In this document: piece after piece, positions 13,818 through 22,825 of the stretch
Position numbering within the stretch: the first letter of the stretch is position 1
Layout of the letters: every line of letters begins with the position of its first letter
NCBI GenBank assembly: GCA_018712705.1
Contig: DVGM01000054.1
Coordinates: 1 to 24,409, forward strand
Reading direction: 5' to 3'
Origin: Aphodousia faecalis
GTDB lineage: Bacteria; Pseudomonadota; Gammaproteobacteria; Burkholderiales; Burkholderiaceae_F
DNA: 24,409 nt
Made by a program: the position numbers and the translations under genes
Notes under the pieces: model-generated
What the model saw: only the letters and a program-made list of their open reading frames with translations
Told to the model about the DNA's origin: nothing
Databases searched by the model: none

Positions 13818-16018
13818 TCCTTCTCCTTTTGATCGGTATTGTCTCTTCATCTGCTTGGGCCGCTTGTGAAGTGACCAAGGAAACCTGTCTGCAAGGCCCT
13901 GAGACTCGAATCATCGGCGGGGAAGAAATCTATCGGGAATGCTGGCAGTGGGAAACCGTTTCTGAATGTGAGTCAGGGGGATCCATTAATTATTGTAAGC
14001 CGTTGGAAAATAATGCTTTGTGCCAACAAACGGAAACCAACTGTCTGGCCTCGTCCAAACCCGGTGTTTGTGAAGTTCGGGAGAATACGTACAGCTGCGA
14101 GATGCCTTTAGAGGAGGTGCCGGAAGGTATTACCGAGCAACCTATTAAAACAGAGGTCACCGACCGCTTTGAGACGGATAAGTATTGTGAGGCCGCTGTT
14201 GACTCAGCGTGTTCTCAAACCCAGACGATTTGTACGGCACCGGATGAAACCCGTGTGGTCGATGGCGTTGAAGTGACGCTGCCCTGTTGGGAGCGGGAAT
14301 TTAACTTCTCCTGCGTGATCCGACCAGAAAATCCTTCATGCTCCTACCTGCAGGAAGCCGGTTGTAAACCGAGTACTGATAACAAGAAGGCGGAAACGCT
14401 TTCCTATGATTGTCGGGAAGAGACCATCTTCAAACCCCACGAGGATATTCAGTTCATTGAAAAACTCAATATCCTTGACGGTGTCACGATTACCTCTAAT
14501 ACCTGTAGTGACACCTGTGAGGAAAAGGAAAGTGCCTGCGAAGTCACCCATCCCATTTTTACCGAGGTTTGCCTCAAAGAAAATAAAGTCCAGCTTTGCG
14601 AGACGGGTGAAAAGAAAACCTGTGAGGCATTAACAGATAAAGGTTGTACGATTAAAGAAGAACAACCGGACTCTTCCCTTTTTTCATGCCAAAGTCCGCT
14701 TTCCCCTCTTCCCCCACACATTGAGTGGGCCGGAAGTGAAGAGGTCATCACCGGGATGACGGAAGAATCGAACTGCCCGTTTGATGCTGACAATTTAAGC
14801 AAAAAGATCGAGGAACGTGCGTCTTGCTCTATTTCTAACAAAGTCTGTACCGAAGGGCCCGAAACCCGCATTGTGAATGGACAACCTGTCTATAAGGATT
14901 GCTGGCGCTATGAAGTCCAATATTCCTGCTCTGATGACGGTACATCGGTAAATACCTGTGAGGAATTGAGCAGTAACCCCAAGTGCGAGCTCATTGAAAA
15001 GAAATGCCTGGCAGGCAATGAAAGCCAATGTTCCTTTTGGACTTCCACCTATAAGTGTGAAGAAACGCCTGATCAGGTTATTGAGGAAGAGGTTTGTTCA
15101 GAGTCGATTTGCCAAAACGGCCTTTGCACACCCACCGATGACGCCCCCAATACGAATTTAGCCGACGTCATCACTAAGCTTGAAGTTGTGCGTCAGGCCG
15201 CGGTCTATGGCGACTACAACAACCTTCATTTCTTTACCGGAGAACTCAATACCTGCCGCAATAAATTAGGGGGCGTCTCTTGCTGCAAAGGAAAGGTGAA
15301 GGGCTCTCACGCCAACTCCGCGGGCCTTCCCGTCTCCTACATCTTTGCCGCCAAAGTCGCCAAAGAAACAATCCACACCTTGGGCTCACCTTACGTCAAT
15401 GACATTCTCATGAGCCATGAGTCCATCGCCAACATCATGACCAAACTCTACGGTGACGCGGCCGGCCAAGCCTACTCCCCCAACCTCTCCTACTACGGAC
15501 TGTCTGTCAGTTATGTCGGTGGTTCGGTTCAGTTCTCCTTTGACCCTTGGACGTTTTTTGCCATGGTGGCGCTCGAAGTCGCCTCCGACTACCTGTCCTG
15601 CACCCCCGAAGAACAAACCCTGCAATTAAAGCGCGGAGCGGACACCTGCCGCTACGTGGGCAGCGTCTGCACCGAATACTTTATGGGGCGGTGCCTCATT
15701 AAGACCGAGTCTTACTGTTGCTACAACTCTAAGCTCGCGCTTTTGGTGCAGGAAGCCGCCCATGAGCAACTAGGACTCGGTTGGAACACGGCCGACCGGC
15801 ATGTCTGCCAGGGGCTCACCGCTTATGAAATGAGCCGGGTGGACTTGGGAAAGATCGATCCGACGCAGCTGGGCGCTTTGATTGACACCTCCAAAGTGAC
15901 GCTGCCTGACGCAAAGAAAGTGGAAACACGCGCCAAAGCCAGACGTGAAGAACTCAAAAAAGATCCTTACGCCGATATGCCCGGCAAAGAGGGAACTTGT
16001 TACGGAACTGACTGTTAA
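13808..16018 (+). CDS. traN: TraN-like secreted Cys-rich protein, C-terminal part of TraN
   Basis: The product is 736 residues with its own signal peptide (1-18, ending AWA|ACEV) and a ribosome-binding site (GGGAGAG) inside the end of the previous gene. The mature chain is very Cys-rich. Three related modules are visible: C20-C97, C135-C202 and C340-C417. Each has C-x-V/T...C, then [GP]-[PD]-E-T-R, then a conserved C-W about 15 residues later. The last 280 residues are the typical TraN C-terminal domain (...NKLGGVSCCKGK..., ...SPYVNDILMSHESIANIMTKLYG..., CCYNSKLA). The module likely mediates contact with recipient cells. F TraN is 602 residues; both parts here add up to 1121. Confidence 0.85.
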   Translation: MPLVLLLLIGIVSSSAWAACEVTKETCLQGPETRIIGGEEIYRECWQWETVSECESGGSINYCKPLENNALCQQTETNCLASSKPGVCEVRENTYSCEMPLEEVPEGITEQPIKTEVTDRFETDKYCEAAVDSACSQTQTICTAPDETRVVDGVEVTLPCWEREFNFSCVIRPENPSCSYLQEAGCKPSTDNKKAETLSYDCREETIFKPHEDIQFIEKLNILDGVTITSNTCSDTCEEKESACEVTHPIFTEVCLKENKVQLCETGEKKTCEALTDKGCTIKEEQPDSSLFSCQSPLSPLPPHIEWAGSEEVITGMTEESNCPFDADNLSKKIEERASCSISNKVCTEGPETRIVNGQPVYKDCWRYEVQYSCSDDGTSVNTCEELSSNPKCELIEKKCLAGNESQCSFWTSTYKCEETPDQVIEEEVCSESICQNGLCTPTDDAPNTNLADVITKLEVVRQAAVYGDYNNLHFFTGELNTCRNKLGGVSCCKGKVKGSHANSAGLPVSYIFAAKVAKETIHTLGSPYVNDILMSHESIANIMTKLYGDAAGQAYSPNLSYYGLSVSYVGGSVQFSFDPWTFFAMVALEVASDYLSCTPEEQTLQLKRGADTCRYVGSVCTEYFMGRCLIKTESYCCYNSKLALLVQEAAHEQLGLGWNTADRHVCQGLTAYEMSRVDLGKIDPTQLGALIDTSKVTLPDAKKVETRAKARREELKKDPYADMPGKEGTCYGTDC

Positions 16019-16023
16019 ACACT

Positions 16024-16827
16024 ATGACTATAAGAAAAATCGGCTTAACAGCCTTGCTCTCATTTTCGCTTGTGCAGTATTCGTTCGCACAACCCAATGA
16101 CTTCTGGACCGAAGACGTCTGGAAGAATCCCGATCGTGGGTTTCTTTTCTATGGGGAAAAGAGGGAAGAAAACGCCAAGGAACTTTCTGAATTTAAAACG
16201 GTGGAGGAGTTAAAGCTCGAAGCCAAAAGACGTTTAGAGGTTGCCGTTATGGAACCTAACAAAGAAAACATTACGGCTTATTTGGCCATCAACACGTTAA
16301 TGTTGGAGAAATCCTCACAGTTTGCTCAACGCTGGAAAGAAACCCTTTGGGCCAATCCCAGCTTTGACCATACGGTGGTCCACCCCAACGCTAACTTTGC
16401 GCAAGTGGCTTTGAAAGATGAGGCAAAGTCAGGAAAGGAAAATATCCTCAAGCAACTCTCCTCTCAAGCCGGGTTGGTCATTCTTGTGCAGTCAGGATGC
16501 TCTTTCTGCTCTCTGATGGCGCCCGTTATTCAAAGACTTCAGCAAGAAACCGGTATTGAGGCTTTAGCTATTTCCATTAAGGGTGACGTCTCCTCCGAAT
16601 GGCCCGGCGCCAAACCGAATAACGGCATTGTGAAGCGCTTAATGACCTTAAGCGGTTCGGTGCCGACCGTTACCCCAGCTATTTTTCTCGTAGACCGTAA
16701 GGGCGAACAGGCGCAGCTTATCGCGTCTGGCGCCTTGTCACTGGAAGATCTCAAAGACCGCTTAGTCCAGGCTTCCGGTCTCAGCAAACCCTTAAATTCA
16801 ACTATTAAAACACTCCCTCGACTCTAG
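16024..16827 (+). CDS. traF: F-type conjugative pilus assembly protein TraF
   Basis: The product is 267 residues (F TraF is 247). The signal peptide covers 1-22 (ending SFA|QPN). The N-terminal FWTEDVWKNPDRGFLFY is the TraF hallmark, followed by a C-terminal thioredoxin-fold domain. Unlike F TraF, which lacks the active-site pair, a CSFC motif is present (Cys159, Cys162), and a T-P-A cis-proline-like loop (TVTPAIFLV) follows. This protein may therefore be redox-active and act alongside DsbC on disulfides of TraN and TraH. It starts 5 bases after traN with no strong ribosome-binding site. Confidence 0.92.
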   Translation: MTIRKIGLTALLSFSLVQYSFAQPNDFWTEDVWKNPDRGFLFYGEKREENAKELSEFKTVEELKLEAKRRLEVAVMEPNKENITAYLAINTLMLEKSSQFAQRWKETLWANPSFDHTVVHPNANFAQVALKDEAKSGKENILKQLSSQAGLVILVQSGCSFCSLMAPVIQRLQQETGIEALAISIKGDVSSEWPGAKPNNGIVKRLMTLSGSVPTVTPAIFLVDRKGEQAQLIASGALSLEDLKDRLVQASGLSKPLNSTIKTLPRL

Positions 16828-16835
16828 GATCAACC

Positions 16836-18269
16836 ATGAAAGTCAGAACTTTTCGCTTGACCTTAGTATCCCTTTGTATGTCTTTATCATTGATTCCGGT
16901 TGCGCAGGCTGGTTTTCTGGAAGACTTCTACGACTCTTCTTCCGGTGCCGGTCAAGCCAACGTGACGGCGGCCGGCATCTACGAATCCGCCCACCTTAAT
17001 ATCGCCACGGGCGGTGGCTTTGTGTACCGCGCCCCCAGAACCGACTTCACGCCGTTTCAGTTCACGCCACCCAAACTCTCCGCGGGCTGCGGCGGCATCG
17101 ACCTCTTCATGGGTGCATTCAGTATTCCCTCTAAAGAAGAATTTCTGAATTATTTAAGAGCGATCGGCTCCTCTCTTCCCGGACTAGCCTTTCAGCTTGC
17201 ATTGCAAACACTCTCTCCGGATTTATCCGAACAAGTCACAAGCTTTCGCGATTTGATCCGGGAGTACAGCTCTAAATTCCAGGATTCCTGTACCGCCGCT
17301 CAAACCCTTCTCGATATGACGGGCGCTCAGGGCTACATGGAAAAACTGCGCTATTCGGCCACCAATCATTTAAGAGACTCAGGCACTGCATCAGATGCTT
17401 ATGAAGCCGACTCCATGACCCGAACCGATGGAGCAACCGTCTTTAAAAATGTCCCCACCCGAACGGACTCGGGCGGCAATACCATCGAAGCCTCGGAAAT
17501 TAACCTCACCTGGGCTTTACTGGGCGGAGGGACTTTAACGTCCAAGTATCCCAAGGAACTCAAAGAGCTCATGATGACGTTGGTGGGCACAACCATTTAC
17601 ACCCAGGCGGGAGATGATTCCTCCGCCGTGGCACGCTCCCGCTTCATCATGGGCGAGGATATCGCCAATCAACTCTTCGGTTCCTCGGAAAGCGTCAGCC
17701 TCAATAACGCCACTCGACTGATGTGCCCTACCAAGGACTCCAAATGCCTGTACCCGGAGCGCGTTGCCATGGATGACATCAACCTCACCCACCGTCTCTG
17801 GGAAGCCGCCACCCATTACCGTCAGTCTCTTCTGGCTCGGGATCCGTCCAGAGTCTCTGAAGAAGACATCCTCTTATTGGGGTCTGTTTCTTCGATTCCA
17901 TTAATCAAATTAATTAACACGGTAACGATTAACCGCTACGTTGGGTTTTCTGAGGACATCCTCCGCATCTACGTGGAAGCCGCCTCTTATGAAGCCATTG
18001 TCCGGGCGCTCGATCAATTAACCATCGACATTGAAAAAGTCATCACGAGCGCAAGTGGCGCTGCCGCCAATCAAATCAACGCCGATCACGTTAAGCGGAT
18101 TTCCGCCCGTATCGCTTCGGTCCGTTTAGACCTCTCTGCCCGAAGCGACCGCATCTATCAGCAAATGGCTCGGGCCAGAAGCTTCATGGAGCAAGTCGAA
18201 CACATTGAACGCAGCCTCTTAGGCAACGCCGCTCAAAACATCGCTTCCCGCTGGGGAACCCGTAACTAA
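16836..18269 (+). CDS. traH: Conjugative pilus assembly protein TraH
   Basis: The product is 477 residues (F TraH is 458), with a signal peptide ending AQA|GFLEDFYDSS. The GFLEDFYDS opening and the GGGFVYRAP..., SAGCGGIDLFMGAFS blocks are standard in the family, and paired Cys (MLDMTGAQ..., CTAAQTLL) match TraH positions. TraH is a periplasmic protein of the outer-membrane-associated pilus assembly complex with TraF, TraU and TraW. The C-terminus (about 400-470) is a long helical, coiled-coil-like stretch. It is separated from traF by 8 bases. Confidence 0.95.
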   Translation: MKVRTFRLTLVSLCMSLSLIPVAQAGFLEDFYDSSSGAGQANVTAAGIYESAHLNIATGGGFVYRAPRTDFTPFQFTPPKLSAGCGGIDLFMGAFSIPSKEEFLNYLRAIGSSLPGLAFQLALQTLSPDLSEQVTSFRDLIREYSSKFQDSCTAAQTLLDMTGAQGYMEKLRYSATNHLRDSGTASDAYEADSMTRTDGATVFKNVPTRTDSGGNTIEASEINLTWALLGGGTLTSKYPKELKELMMTLVGTTIYTQAGDDSSAVARSRFIMGEDIANQLFGSSESVSLNNATRLMCPTKDSKCLYPERVAMDDINLTHRLWEAATHYRQSLLARDPSRVSEEDILLLGSVSSIPLIKLINTVTINRYVGFSEDILRIYVEAASYEAIVRALDQLTIDIEKVITSASGAAANQINADHVKRISARIASVRLDLSARSDRIYQQMARARSFMEQVEHIERSLLGNAAQNIASRWGTRN

Positions 18270-18279
18270 GGAGTAACCG

Positions 18280-21200
18280 ATGACGATGGAATTTTTTGCC
18301 TATTGGAACGGCTCCCAAATCAGGGATCTCTTTGAAGCTGTAGTGGCGATTACAGGTTCTTCCGATTATTTAGGTCTGTTACAGACACTGATTCTTTTTG
18401 GCTTTCTTTGTGTGATCACTGTCTGCGCCCTAAGATACCGAGGTCTTGATGCGGGGAGCTTCATCTTCGCTGTGGCGCTTTTCTATGGCGTCACGCTCGT
18501 TCCTAAAACAGACCTGGCCATTAACGATGAGCGGTCCGGTTCTGTGTATGTGGTGTCCAATGTTCCTTTGGGACTTGCCTTTATGGCGAGCACCACTTCC
18601 CACGTCGGCCATTGGCTGACAGATATCTTTGAAGACACGTTTGCCGGCGTTGAAGCCGAGCGCTTTTCACGCTTTGGCATGGTCTTTCCAGAAAGAGCAG
18701 TCAATGCCATCCTTGCCGCCGGTCCTGTGACCGCTCAAGGCAGAACACTGATTTCTGACTTTAACCGCAACTGCGTTATGCCCGAGCTCATTGACTATCC
18801 CCAAAAGATTGAAGCGCTGAGCACCAGCGGTAACCTCTGGCAGACAATCGCTCAAACCGGATGGGTCAATCCCGCCCGAAAGACACAAGACACCGCAGGC
18901 AACTGGTTAGGCTGCGATGAAGCAATTGCTTTCATTGATAACCATATGGCAACTAAAGAGCTGCCCGCCATTCAAAAGCATTTAGCCATGAAGCTGCTGC
19001 CCGATCAGCTGGATGCGAGCACTTTAATTCTGAGAGTCCTGCCCCAGGCTGAAAGTCTCCTTTTGGGCGTATCGCAGAGTTTGGCGAGTTCCATCAAGCA
19101 CTCGGTCTTTATGAATACCCTGCAAAGCGACATTGACAATGTGGCCGCCCTAGCCGGACATCCCTTAGCCACCGCGACGGCCTTGGCCAAAGCCCAGGGC
19201 AATCTCTCCTCTGAAATCAACTATCGGACGATGGCGGAGATTGCTAAGGACGCTTTACCTAAGGTTAGAAATTCGCTCGAATTTATCATTCTGGCGTCTT
19301 TCCCACTGATTTTCATTATGGTGTTAGCCGCCGGCCATATGGCAGGTGCCATCCTCAGAAGCTATCTGACGCTCCTGGTTTGGATACAGCTTTGGGCGCC
19401 GATTTCGGCTGTGATGAATTACCTCATCATCCACACGGACAGCCACCCCATGAATCAGATCATCGCCGAGTATGGGGCAAACACCATCTACGCCGCCAAC
19501 CTCATCCGGGAAGCCGGAGCAAGTTCTCAAGCCATTGCCGGCTTCTTAACGATTCTGGCTCCGGTCATTGCCTTTGCCATTGCCAAGGGAAGTGACTTTG
19601 CAACGGCGCAGTTAGCCGCAAGCGTCATGGCGCCGGCGCAAAGCGCCGCTCAATCTCAAGGCGCAAGTCTCACCTCAGGCAACATTTCCTTGGGCAACAC
19701 AAGCTGGGGCAATGTCTCAACCAATACTCAATCCGGCAATAAGAGCGACAGATCAATGGGTTTTACCGATGCTTCGATGCTTCAAACCGCTTCGGCTTAC
19801 GGCTCGGTTACTCGCAATGGTTCGGGTTCGGTGACCGGTATGTCTATGACGCCGGTCTCAATGGGTGTCTCAAGCGCCATGTCATTGGGGGAAGCTAATT
19901 CTCAAAGTGCAACAAGCTCAATGAGCAATAGCTTTGGCTATTCGGACTCTATCCAAGCCTTGCGCTCATACACGACGCAAACGTCAGATAAGTCGATAGC
20001 AGGTTTTACGCGACTTTTAAATACAACGTTAAATCGTCAGTCCGGATTGCAGTCTGCGGATAGTAGCTTAGATCAGGTGAGTTCTTCTTTAGCCTCAGGA
20101 TCTAACCAAACATTAGAATCAACTCTCAATAACGGACAGACAGCAACGATTAAATCATCTGTTACTCTTTCAAGCTCAACCTCATCAAATCAGAGTAACC
20201 GTGGTAGCAATGCTTTGCAAACCAAGGAGCAAACTTTGCCTTCCTCATCCCAGCTCGTTAATGCCTCTGAATCCTCAACTTCTCAGGCCCTGGAAGGATT
20301 TGAAAGCATTAGACAAAATATCATAAAGGGAGGGAGCACTCCTTCGCTCTCAGGTGGTACATCCGGTCAAATTAACACAGCTCAACAGTTATTGGATTCC
20401 GTAAACCAACAAAGCAGTATTGCAAATGCAAAACAACGCCAAGAAGCCTATAAATCTCTACTGACAGCGACAAGACAAATTGTTGAAAGTACCTCAGACT
20501 CTGGCATTCGTAACTCTGCTCAAAACTTTGAGAAGCAACTCACTCATGCTTATCAACTCGGTAATCGTCAAAGTTTTGAACAAAGTGCCAGTCTCAGAGC
20601 TTCTTCTCAAATCGGCTATGTTTCTAACCAAGACATCAGAACAATGATGGATAGCTCCCCTGTAGTTATGCAAAAGGCTATTGAAACTTTTGGTTCTGCT
20701 GAGGCTGCTCAAAACGCTCTTTTCCATAGTGCTTCCGCAAGAAGATACTTTGCCCAGCAGCTTCATCAGAGTATGAGTCAAAGTGATTGGAATAATAAGT
20801 CTCCTCAACCTTTATCAACTATTGGCATTGACACCATGGCAAGACCTCATCGTGAATCTTTTGAAACTGAAAAATTCAACCAATTTGACCAAACTCGCCA
20901 AGCTAATCATTTGGATTATCAAATTTCAAAGCAAAGCACTATTGGAGACAAAGAAATCGCAGATCTACCGCAAACATCAGCGGTGACTAACTCAGTCAAC
21001 AACTTCAGAGAATCGATGAATGCAGACAAAACACAACTACAAGACAGTCTTCTTACCGAGCGAGGAACAACACTATCGGCAAAGGCAGTGTATGAAGAAA
21101 AGCAATCCGGCGTTCCAACAGTATTTGCCAACGCTTACCTTGGCGGGGCACTTTACTCAAGTCCTCACGAGTACAAGGATCAACTGACTGAGAAAATAAA

Positions 21201-21288
21201 TTCCGAAAGCTTTAGAAAAGCTATGCAAGAAATCGGCAAACAAGATAAAGCGGAACTTTCTGACGTTGAACGCTCCGCTCAAAAATAA
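18280..21288 (+). CDS. traG: Mating-pair stabilization / pilus assembly protein TraG
   Basis: The product is 1002 residues (F TraG is 938). The N-terminal half is the membrane domain needed for pilus assembly, with hydrophobic segments near 32-50, 58-75, 90-108, 335-385 and 410-435. From about residue 445 it becomes a long hydrophilic region rich in Ser, Gln, Asn and Thr, typical of the TraG C-terminal domain that acts in mating-pair stabilization and entry exclusion. AAGGAG precedes the start. From roughly position 19950 onward the coding sequence is visibly richer in A and T than the first half, suggesting a different selective or recombination history for the exposed part. It is the last recognised tra gene on this strand. 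Confidence 0.93.
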   Translation: MTMEFFAYWNGSQIRDLFEAVVAITGSSDYLGLLQTLILFGFLCVITVCALRYRGLDAGSFIFAVALFYGVTLVPKTDLAINDERSGSVYVVSNVPLGLAFMASTTSHVGHWLTDIFEDTFAGVEAERFSRFGMVFPERAVNAILAAGPVTAQGRTLISDFNRNCVMPELIDYPQKIEALSTSGNLWQTIAQTGWVNPARKTQDTAGNWLGCDEAIAFIDNHMATKELPAIQKHLAMKLLPDQLDASTLILRVLPQAESLLLGVSQSLASSIKHSVFMNTLQSDIDNVAALAGHPLATATALAKAQGNLSSEINYRTMAEIAKDALPKVRNSLEFIILASFPLIFIMVLAAGHMAGAILRSYLTLLVWIQLWAPISAVMNYLIIHTDSHPMNQIIAEYGANTIYAANLIREAGASSQAIAGFLTILAPVIAFAIAKGSDFATAQLAASVMAPAQSAAQSQGASLTSGNISLGNTSWGNVSTNTQSGNKSDRSMGFTDASMLQTASAYGSVTRNGSGSVTGMSMTPVSMGVSSAMSLGEANSQSATSSMSNSFGYSDSIQALRSYTTQTSDKSIAGFTRLLNTTLNRQSGLQSADSSLDQVSSSLASGSNQTLESTLNNGQTATIKSSVTLSSSTSSNQSNRGSNALQTKEQTLPSSSQLVNASESSTSQALEGFESIRQNIIKGGSTPSLSGGTSGQINTAQQLLDSVNQQSSIANAKQRQEAYKSLLTATRQIVESTSDSGIRNSAQNFEKQLTHAYQLGNRQSFEQSASLRASSQIGYVSNQDIRTMMDSSPVVMQKAIETFGSAEAAQNALFHSASARRYFAQQLHQSMSQSDWNNKSPQPLSTIGIDTMARPHRESFETEKFNQFDQTRQANHLDYQISKQSTIGDKEIADLPQTSAVTNSVNNFRESMNADKTQLQDSLLTERGTTLSAKAVYEEKQSGVPTVFANAYLGGALYSSPHEYKDQLTEKINSESFRKAMQEIGKQDKAELSDVERSAQK

Positions 21289-21309
21289 ATATAGATTCAA
21301 AACACCTTA

Positions 21310-21558
21310 TTAAAACCAAAATGTTGGAGTATTTCCCCATTTCAGTGACGCAGGCACACGAGACGGCCTATGGCCTTTATATCTGTAGTGAAGTTCACCC
21401 TTTTCATCCATTTCGTACCATGGAGAAAAAATGATTAGTGCTACAAAAAAATATACGGTGTTGAACACTTCTTCCCAAGAGATTTTCAAATTCAAAATCT
21501 GGTTGGCGTATTCGTCTTCAAGGACAGGAGGCGTGGTGAGATATTCCCAAAATTTCAT
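21310..21558 (-). CDS. Small putative membrane protein next to traG
   Basis: The product is 82 residues from ATG 21558; a TTG at 21597 would give 95. AGGGA a few bases before the ATG favours the shorter form. One hydrophobic stretch lies at about residues 32-47 (VFNTVYFFVALIIF), followed by a charged and aromatic C-terminal half (HYRYKGHRPSRVP). No known domain is recognised. It is transcribed towards traG. Small membrane proteins next to traG are often entry-exclusion factors (TraS, Eex), so that is a candidate role, but the opposite orientation weakens it. It may also be a random frame. Confidence 0.35.
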   Translation of the reverse strand: MKFWEYLTTPPVLEDEYANQILNLKISWEEVFNTVYFFVALIIFSPWYEMDEKGELHYRYKGHRPSRVPASLKWGNTPTFWF

Positions 21559-21748
21559 TTCAAATTTCCCTAAAAAATTATCCGAATCTGTTTTCAAACA
21601 ATGGGCCCGATGTCTGTTAACGAAGGGGATTTAAACATGAACAGAACCTTCTTGTCCAATAGATTTTTCCTATAAAAATCAATGATCTAATTGACACAGT
21701 CTATGATCTTCATCGCCTATTTTTTAAGCAAAGGATCAAAATAAAAAT

Positions 21749-22705
21749 ATGGCAAAAATATCAACTTTTGGCATGAATGCCGCATTTCAATTGGGTTTTG
21801 AGAGAATCGCCGATGTTCGAGGGATCACAAGCGTTGTGAGCCTGTTTAAAAATTCGATGATCCTCTCGGGAATTTATCTCCAAATCCGACCCGATAAGAC
21901 GGCATACATCGGTAAAACAAACAATATGCCGGCTCGTTTTGAACAACATTTGGCCCGAGGAGTCGTGATCGAAGAATTGGCCTTCATGCCGGTTCTGGCT
22001 AAGTACGTTGATGAAAAAGAGAAGCAATTGATTGCTCTGGCTGAAAAGAAAGGGATCCCTTTGGATAACCTTGCCCTTCGAGAACGCCATTTAGAAAATC
22101 GCAAAAATCTAAAAAGCATCCTGAATGATTCTGAATTAAATGATTGGCTTAATCCCCAAGAAAAAAGCACTGGCTCCGGTTTGTGGCTTCAAACCTACCA
22201 CGGCATGCATCCCGGTTTAAGGCATCAATTGGATTTAGCTCGGGCACACCCCGTATGGCCTCAGATTTTCCCTGCTGCTAAATATTTTGTTCAACACATA
22301 ATCCCCAAACCGAAAGAGACTTATGATGATTTCTGGAGCGCCTGCGCTTATACACGCAAAATCGAGGAAACTTTTTCTTCTGTCATACGTGTTCACGCAG
22401 GCAGTCTCACTTTGTTAAATTTAAGCTCATATCGAGTAGCACCATTTGAACCATGGGGATGGATTGATTGTAAAAAAGATGATTTAATGGCGACTGGTTA
22501 CACACTCAATCGACTAAAAACCGATTTTCCGTATGCCAATATCATTGATGAGGATAATTTCGTCAGGATCGGGACTTCAACTAGACTATTGTTAACGGTA
22601 ATTGAAAAATTAAAAAAGCCCCTGAGACAAACAACGCTGACCGCGATGAATAACGCATTACTGCAAAAAGGCAATCTGGCCTTGGAATGTCTTTTATGTT
22701 ATTAG
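21749..22705 (+). CDS. GIY-YIG domain protein
   Basis: The product is 318 residues. Near the N-terminus the GIY-YIG nuclease fold is clear: G-I-Y at 41-43, Y-I-G at 53-55 in TAYIGKTNNM, then Arg63 and a His-rich turn (FEQHLARG). A Glu-rich helix (VDEKEKQLIALAEKKG) follows. The rest (about 130-318) has no domain I can name. GIY-YIG proteins include homing endonucleases, restriction enzymes, UvrC and various single-domain nucleases. The linker to a large unknown C-terminal domain points to a specialised DNA-acting protein. AAGGA lies 14 bases before the start and TTGACA occurs at 21691, but no good -10 was found. Composition is A/T-richer than the tra genes, fitting separate acquisition. Confidence 0.7.
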   Translation: MAKISTFGMNAAFQLGFERIADVRGITSVVSLFKNSMILSGIYLQIRPDKTAYIGKTNNMPARFEQHLARGVVIEELAFMPVLAKYVDEKEKQLIALAEKKGIPLDNLALRERHLENRKNLKSILNDSELNDWLNPQEKSTGSGLWLQTYHGMHPGLRHQLDLARAHPVWPQIFPAAKYFVQHIIPKPKETYDDFWSACAYTRKIEETFSSVIRVHAGSLTLLNLSSYRVAPFEPWGWIDCKKDDLMATGYTLNRLKTDFPYANIIDEDNFVRIGTSTRLLLTVIEKLKKPLRQTTLTAMNNALLQKGNLALECLLCY

Positions 22706-22825
22706 TTGATTTTATAAAATGTATTTTGTAATTTTGCATATCTAATGAAGTTTATAAAACATAATTAAATAAGACCATGGCTAAAGAATTTCCAAATTAT
22801 TCCTCATCCCTATTATTTAAATTTA
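22706..22825. promoter_or_regulatory. AT-rich leader with repeats before the ATPase gene
   Basis: TTTATAAAA occurs at 22711-22719 and again at 22751-22759, exactly 40 bases apart. The first lies in a 12-bp palindrome (ATTTTATAAAAT). This may be the promoter and a control site of the ATPase downstream. No -35/-10 pair is assigned with confidence. Confidence 0.3.
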
